Assembly: GCA_037367355.1 (NCBI GenBank) | Contig: CM074699.1 | Location: 3,596,001 to 3,660,000 of the forward strand | Direction of reading: 5' to 3' | Length of the DNA: 64,000 nt | Source: Neoscytalidium dimidiatum | Lineage: Eukaryota > Ascomycota > Dothideomycetes > Botryosphaeriales > Botryosphaeriaceae | Part shown: piece after piece, positions 58,401 to 64,000 of the stretch | Layout: the number at the start of each line of letters is the position of its first letter | Numbering within the stretch: the first letter of the stretch is position 1 | Notes under the pieces: generated by a model | What the model was told of the DNA's origin: nothing | Seen by the model: only the letters and a program-made list of their open reading frames with translations | The model's database searches: none | Program-made: the position numbers and the translations under genes

Positions 58401-59263
58401 CGCGGTCGAGCCCCGCAGTAACTCAAATGTCGTCGCGCCGTGGCTTGCGCGCTGCCGTAAGCCAAACGGTCTCACGCCTTTCATATGGGCGAGCCACATC
58501 GTACCTGCAAGGTACCGGTCCTTGGCGTCTCGTCCCGCGGATATTTGGACAGAGCACCAACCACGCATGCGCGCTCCAGTATTTGGCATCTTCTCTCCTC
58601 GCTCTGGTCGCAAACGGACGGGCCACATCCTCGTCATCCGCGAAGCTGCAGCGCTCCTAGCCCTACTCGATAGGGCGTGTTTCAAGTGGACGATCCTGCC
58701 CTGCACGGCCAGTCTTATTTTGTGCCATCTGCACCTAGGGCCGTGGGGACGTCGTGCCCGGCCGCTTCCTACACACAGATCAACTGCTACCTACATGCCT
58801 TTCTCGAAGCCACGCTAGACCGCCAGGCGCGGCAACAAGAGTTTCACCTTAAGATCACCGCTTCTGCCGGCCACTGCCGATTGACCCGGATACCTCAATT
58901 ATCACCTGTTTCGGAAATGCTAAGCGATCTAGAAACAGTTTGGTAGGCTTGTAGGCTGTTGCAAATAAACTTCCGTCTCGGTGTGCGTCTTCTTCCCAGC
59001 GCGCTCGTGGCCCCGTCATTGGGCACTGACTCGATTCGAGAACATGCTCTTCCAAGCCGGGCCAGCAGTGGCGCCCAGGCATTGAGGCTGGGAGATGCGG
59101 GTCCAGCCTCAGCGCTGCTGTTCCAGATCTTCTCGTTTCCTCACCGAAGGATGCGACATCGATAGGGCATTGTCTCAGAGATTTTTTTTTTTTTGAGTTT
59201 CAATAAAGCACCTTCCGCCCAAGCCAGACAATGTACAGGAAGTATACAACATGACCGGACGCC
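55422..59263. other. Long GC-rich region without a supported gene
   Basis: About 3.8 kb between the start of the poly-Q gene and the uS9m stop. It holds a CGCGCG run at 56698 and an A-run at 56948. Overlapping open frames, such as two in different frames at 57989-58818, look compositional. It would include the promoter of the poly-Q gene. Confidence 0.5.
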
Positions 59264-60429
59264 TTAACGCTTGACCCAGGTAGGCATCTTGCGAGCCTTG
59301 ACGTGTCCCGGCTTCTTTCTCTCCACTTTGCGAGGATCCCGAGTGATACAACCAGCTGGAGTTGATAACGTTAGCGTTCCGCACCAAAAGTAAAGTAAAA
59401 CGTGGAGCGGGCAGCAATGCGTAAGCGTGCAGTAAGGCGAACGCAGGGCGTTCGCCTTGGGTAGAGACAGATGCCACGCCAAAGTCTGTTGATGAATGGG
59501 GGCTGTATGAGAGTGCGGAAAAGCAATGGTATCGGGAATAATGCATGCCTACCTCTGCGCAGCGCAGGCTTCAAGCCCGGCTCATGAACCAACAGTGCTC
59601 TTGCAATGGCCAGAGTCAATGCTTCCGCGCGTCCCGTCGTGCCACCCCCCCTCACCAGCGCCCACACATTGTACTTGTCAACTCGATTTGTTGCCTTCAA
59701 TGCCCAAATGGCACTTTCGCGGTCATGTATCCTGGTGAACGTCTCCGTCAAACTCTTGCCATTGATCAGAACCTCTCCCTCTCCCTCGACCAACCAAGCG
59801 ACTGCTGAGGACGTCTTTCTCCTTCCCACACCCATGCCCCTTCCCATCTCATCCAATGTCTTTGGACTCGGCTGTCGGTCGTATGGATTGATAGCTCTCT
59901 TGTACTTTTGCATGACCTGTATAACTTCGTCTGGCATGACCGTGGGATGGATGTAATTTAATCGTTGTAGGATCTTTTGAAGCTTGCGCCATTTGGCAAT
60001 TCTTATGGGCTCATTCGTCTCCAGCTTGTACTCCCCCAGGCTCTTCCAAGCCACTCTCGGTGCGTGGATGGGCTCAATGGTCGGTAACGTCAAGTACTTG
60101 CGCAGGATGGCCTGTAGTTCGAGGAAGTCGTCGGTGAAAGTTGGCTTCGCGCTGAAGTACGATGGCGATGCTGGTACGACCCGAACCCGACTGAGCATTG
60201 GGACATTGGTGGGCTCGTCGCCGAATTCTATCGGAGGAGCAGCCTGGAATCGTTGCCCATCTGCATCAGAGCTATCGGCGTTGCGGGGGGCAGATGTCGA
60301 GAAGGTTGTAGCGTCGGTGCGGTAGACGGCTCGCAGCGAAGCGGCGTCTGGCCGGATGCGTGGCCGCAATGGAATCGAGACGGAGCAGACCGCCCTCTTC
60401 AGACTCGTCGCGAGCCGAGTGCCCGCCAT
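59264..60429 (-). CDS. MRPS9: Mitochondrial small-subunit ribosomal protein uS9m
   Basis: Component of the mitoribosome small subunit head. Exons on the minus strand: 60429..59553 and 59355..59264, separated by a 197-bp intron (GTAGGC...CTCCAG, phase 1), giving 322 residues. I chose the ATG at 60429 ([14 protein letters not shown]) because it starts a basic, Arg-rich mitochondrial presequence; the frame is open further upstream. The uS9 domain occupies the C-terminal 130 residues: [17 protein letters not shown], then [21 protein letters not shown], then the second exon with [15 protein letters not shown] and the conserved basic end [10 protein letters not shown], which reaches the decoding-site tRNA in ribosomes. 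The N-terminal 190 residues are a mitochondrial extension. It is divergent from eEF1B-gamma. Confidence 0.93.
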
Positions 60430-60726
60430 TGTGTGCGTAGCCGGAACAGAGAGTCGGTGGGATCTGGAGATGCTCGCTGGAGCGGATGTCGTGCAGGCAC
60501 GCCGATAATCGACATTTCCCTCGCCAAGCCGGGGAAACTGCGGGAGCAAGGGCGGTCGGTCGGTGCGAGAGGCACCGATTGCCTAAAGTCCAAATCGCAA
60601 ATTTGACGCGGTCGTACCCAACACCTCTACCTCCCACCACCACACTGCGCGACGTTGAGCATCACTGGTTCTACTTGATTTCTTATACCCTTTCTAGCTT
60701 CCAGTGACTGAGAACAAACGTCAGCC
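60430..60726. promoter_or_regulatory. Divergent promoter between MRPS9 and eEF1B-gamma
   Basis: 297 bp separate the start codons of two translation genes, one mitochondrial and one cytosolic. A TTATACCC string at about 60681 and the pyrimidine-rich stretch after it suit the eEF1B-gamma start. Confidence 0.5.
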
Positions 60727-62307
60727 ATGTCTTTCGGCAAGGTTTACGGCTTCCAGGTACGGCCAGGTGCTGCGGCGATTTTCTACCCCGCCATGACTCC
60801 CAAGTTCGCTCTCTGACAACACGCTGCTGTACAGGGCCACCCTCGCACTCAGACCATCCTGGCTGTTGCTAAGGAGAACGGTCTCGATCTCGAGGTCGTC
60901 ACCGCTGCTCCTCCGGAGAACGTCCCTGAGGGTCTGGCCAAGGCCAACAAGCTGGCTAAGATCCCCACCTTCGAGGGCGCCGATGGCTACATCCTCCACG
61001 AGTGCATTGCCATTGCTGTCTACGGTATGCACACTCACGTCTTTTTCACTGTACATGCCAGCCTACCCCCTACCCGAGGATGAGAATCATTATCAAATAC
61101 AGTTATCCCTGTCTGAAGATTACTGTTGAGAACTATTCACACTCTGAGAAAAATGCCTGCTTTGTACATTTCATCACACTCTTCTTATCCCACCCGTTGT
61201 GTAGAACTCAGCGTGGACCAATCACTGATTCGCCACCAGTCACTTCTCAGAACGAGAAGACCACCCTTCTCGGCAAGACCAAGCAGGACTACGCCTCCAT
61301 CCTGAAGTGGATGTCCTTCGCCAACTCGGAGATCCTCCCCCCTCTTGCTGGTGCTTTCCGCCCCATCATTGGCAAGGCTCCCTACAATAAGAAGGCTGTT
61401 GAGGACTCCCTCAAGACTGCCCTCAGGAACGCCTCTGTCATTGAGGAGCACCTCACCCACAACACCTACCTCGTTGGCGAGAGGCTCTCTCTTGCTGACC
61501 TCTTCACCGCCAGCTTGATCTCCCGCGGCTTCGAGTACTTCTTTGACAAGAAGTGGAGGTCTGAGAACCCTGCCACCACCCGTTGGTTCGAGACTGTCTG
61601 GAACCAGCCCATCTGGCAGGCCGTCTCCCAGCCCTTCAAGTTCATTGACGAGGCCGTCAAGAACCAGCCCCCGAAGCAGGAGGCTAAGCCTAAGGCCGAG
61701 AAGCCCAAGGCTGCCCCCAAGCCTGCGGAGACTGAGGACGAGCCGGCCCCTGCTCCCAAGCCCAAGCACCCTCTCGAGGAGCTTGGCCGTCCCACCTTCG
61801 TGCTCGATGAGTGGAAGCGCAAGTACTCTAACGAGGAGACCCGCGAGGTCGCCCTCCCCTGGTTCTGGGAGAACGTCAACTTCGACGAGTACTCGATCTG
61901 GAAGGTTGACTACAAGTACAACGACGAGCTCACCATGACCTTCATGACCTCCAACCTCATTGGTAAGTGTGACGTAAAAAAAAAAAAAAAGCCGAACAAC
62001 GGTGCTAACACAGCGCGTAGGTGGTTTCTTCGCTCGTCTCGAGGCCAGCCGCAAGTACCTCTTCGGTGCCGCGTCTGTCTACGGTGTCACCAACGACTCC
62101 ATCATCAAGGGCGCTTTCCTCGTCCGTGGCCAAGAGGCTCTTCCCGCCTTCAACGTCGCTCCCGACTACGAGAGCTACGAGTTCACGAAGCTTGACCCCA
62201 AGAACCCCGAGGACAGGAAGTTCGTCGAGGACCAGTGGTCGTGGGACAAGCCGATCGAGGTCAACGGCAAGACCTATGAGTGGGCTGACGGCAAGGTCTT
62301 CAAGTAA
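60727..62307 (+). CDS. CAM1: Translation elongation factor 1B gamma subunit
   Basis: Scaffold subunit of eEF1B, which recharges eEF1A with GTP. Exons 60727..60756, 60835..61024, 61240..61962, 62021..62307 give 409 residues, the normal length. The first exon codes for only ten residues (MSFGKVYGFQ). The order is a GST N-terminal domain (to about 75), a GST C-terminal domain (about 85-220; LVGERLSLADLFTASLI), a Lys/Pro-rich linker (KQEAKPKAEKPKAAPKP) and the EF1G domain (about 250-409; WKRKYSNEETREVALPWFW, ending TYEWADGKVFK). Codon choice is strongly biased to C-ending codons, as in highly expressed fungal genes. The second intron (215 bp) is longer than the others, and the third contains an A-run. 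Confidence 0.95.
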
Positions 62308-63793
62308 ACGGCTTGAAGGGCGCTTGTGGATGACGGCGGAAAAAGTTCTTGCATTGCTGCGGAGCTAGATAGAGGCAGTGCGGGGCAATTGTGCTCTAAT
62401 TGACGGCTGGATGGGTTATGAGCGGTTTTCCGGCAAATTTTACGACCTGACGTCCGTAGCTTCTGCGAAACAAAAAATATTGATTCCCCCATTTCCCCGC
62501 ATTAGGAAGCGCGTTGGGCAGAATTATCATGCCACTGACACGGTGGTGGTGAGGCTGTTGCTGCTGATCACGGCGGCGGTGGCGAGAGGCGGACGTGGCG
62601 ATTGGAGGATGGGCCAGGGTCGACTGGCGCACGACGTGCATGATGCATGGCTGATCGCGAGTGCGGGGATGACTGGGGGATCGCGTGAAAATCACCGCCG
62701 TCACACACGGCTGCTTGGCTGGCGGCTAGCAGCACGCGACGCGAGGCAACTTTGGGCGCGCAGGGTCTAGGCAGCGTGTCGTGCGTGCGAGGGCGCCGGC
62801 AGCAGGCGGCGAATGGGAGCAGCGTCGAGATGATGTCGTAGGGCTGGCCACTGCGCTATCGATACAGGAGGGCCGCCATCGTCGACGACAACGGCGGCGG
62901 CGGCCGCCGCCGCCGCGCGCGAGTCACGGTGAGAGCACGGTTGTGAACGGCAAATGACAGCTGTAAAGGCACTGCTAGAGGACTGCGCTACTTGCTCACT
63001 ACCGGCGCCAAGGCATTCCCGCGGGTGTGACCAGCTTCCTTCTTGGAGCCCCGGCACAAACCGCTTGGCTTCCTGTGTGAGGCGCTTCCTCTTGCGCGCG
63101 CCTGCGACTAGCCACTGCAACCACCATCGAGCTGCCCGCTGCCGCCCAGCAACCTCACGCCTCACGCCTCGACTCCAAGACTCCAAGCGAGCTGCCTCTC
63201 CGATCGCTCTGCGTCCCCGACAGCTCGAGCAATGGTCAGCGCGCCTTAACTGCAGACTCCGGCGCCGTCCCGCACAACCCGCACCCGCCTGCGCGTCCTG
63301 CTGTCGCACATTCCGCAGCGAAGAGCCACCCAGCGCAACTCCAGCTTCTGTCCAGGTCGCCTGCCGACTCTTCAGCCCGTCACCCCACCCGAATCCCCCC
63401 ACCGCAGCGACGACGCAGGTAGCCGTGCGGACTGCGCTACAGCCAATCCCGTGAACGGTCGCCGTTTCCGCCAACAAAGAAACCTACCCGCTTTCTGGCG
63501 CGCCGCCGCCGTGTCCCAGTGTCATATGCCGTTACCTCCTGTCCCACGCCTCTCCCGCGAAACCCCCGTCTTGTGAGCCCGGCATTGCCTGCTCTCTCCA
63601 GCGCCGCGTTTTGGCAGAGCAGAAACATCGACCTTGCGCAGACTGGAGGCCGCCCTGGACAGTGTCCGTGTCGGATCCGTTCTCGCTGGTTCTCCTTTGT
63701 GATCGCCCGTCGGGACTATAAGCAACCGAGACCTACAATCGCCACGGCTGAGGACGTGCTTTCGTTATCGCCCGCCCGGCGGCCGCCGGCTTC
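62308..63793. other. Intergenic region / leader of the last gene
   Basis: About 1.5 kb. It holds a perfect 24-bp palindrome of CGG and CCG units at 62892-62915. From about 63.0 kb it is C-rich on the plus strand, like a long leader or promoter. No gene is supported. Confidence 0.45.
62892..62915. repeat. (CGG)4(CCG)4 perfect palindrome
   Basis: Four CGG units followed directly by four CCG units form a perfect 24-bp inverted repeat able to form a hairpin or cruciform. Confidence 0.8.
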
Positions 63794-64000
63794 ATGAAGA
63801 AAGATGACGGGTTCGCGGACCGGCCCCCGAAGGACGCAGCTATCCAGGTGATATGTCTGGTAAGTCCCTGGTTCGACGCGCGAGTTTGGGCCGGGATTGA
63901 GCACGGTCTCTGTTTGTACTCGGGGCCATTTTCCGGATAGCGGTGCCAGCACAGCCCGTGGCGCGAGAGCAAGAGTGCGGAATCACGCATGGTTATGTCT
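63794..64000 (+). CDS. Possible first exon of a gene running off the window
   Basis: An ATG at 63794 opens a 22-codon exon, 63794..63859, ending at a strong donor (CTG|GTAAGT). It reads MKKDDGFADRPPKDAAIQVI and then CL. The end resembles the start of the P-loop of fungal sulfotransferase-like proteins (QVICLG.xRTGT), but the P-loop itself would be in the next exon and no clear acceptor is visible in the remaining 140 bases. The assignment is weak. Confidence 0.35.

Noticed and set aside
57989..58818. Two overlapping open frames of 223 and 214 codons on the plus strand
   Set aside because: They overlap in different frames with similar low-complexity composition, so neither can be preferred; no motif.
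1..64000. tRNA, 5S rRNA, CRISPR arrays or intact transposons
   Set aside because: I looked for T-loop strings, cloverleaf arms, regular direct repeats and transposase motifs and found nothing convincing. A tRNA or structure scan should confirm this.

Overview
The window is nuclear DNA of a filamentous ascomycete (Pezizomycotina), most likely a Dothideomycete-like fungus. The genes carry short spliceosomal introns, mostly about 50-100 bp with GTAAGT-like donors. The gene set is typical of that group: a DUF4045/gelsolin protein, a full-size PDR-type ABC transporter, a HET-domain relic, a Zn2Cys6 protein, PhoD phosphatase, Lsm7, Drs1, Arl2, mitochondrial uS9 and eEF1B-gamma. I assigned the family from protein similarity and intron style; I could not run any search.

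Layout. 1-773: 3' end of phosphatidylinositol synthase. 2290-4313: secreted serine beta-lactamase-like protein. 5773-8375 (-): GNAT-domain protein of unknown function. 8998-9867: Arl2 GTPase in six exons, with a 17-nt exon and an apparent GC-AG intron. 10326-16536: 2016-residue DUF4045/gelsolin protein. 16537-20066: gene-free, AT-rich in part, with copies of a short dispersed repeat. 20067-21527 (-) and 21915-24406 (+): a divergent pair, Mn-type CDF transporter and Drs1 helicase. 25632-27883 (-): PhoD-like phosphatase in seven exons with an apparent frameshift. 28927-29441 (-): Lsm7. 31236-33145: Zn2Cys6 protein. 38196-43022: PDR ABC transporter in five exons. 43950-45571: decayed HET-domain gene. 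47355-48615: F-box-like protein. 54060-55421 (-): poly-Q protein of unknown function. 59264-60429 (-) and 60727-62307 (+): a divergent pair, mitochondrial ribosomal protein uS9m and eEF1B-gamma. 63794-end: probable first exon of a further gene.

The genes do not form a metabolic cluster. Most are housekeeping genes (lipid synthesis, ribosome biogenesis, RNA decay and splicing, translation, tubulin-related GTPase), each with its own promoter or a divergent promoter. The accessory-like parts are the AT-rich repeat-bearing stretch at 17-20 kb, the flanks of the PhoD gene, and the HET relic next to the ABC transporter. Two long GC-rich stretches (48.6-54.0 and 55.4-59.2 kb) hold no gene I can support. 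I see no tRNA, rRNA, CRISPR array or intact transposon. I did not find a clear new multi-gene system. The best leads are the dispersed repeat with transition-only differences, the HET relic, the PhoD frameshift, the ARL2 splice structure, the repeat architecture of the gelsolin protein and a cluster of ACCGGT sites.
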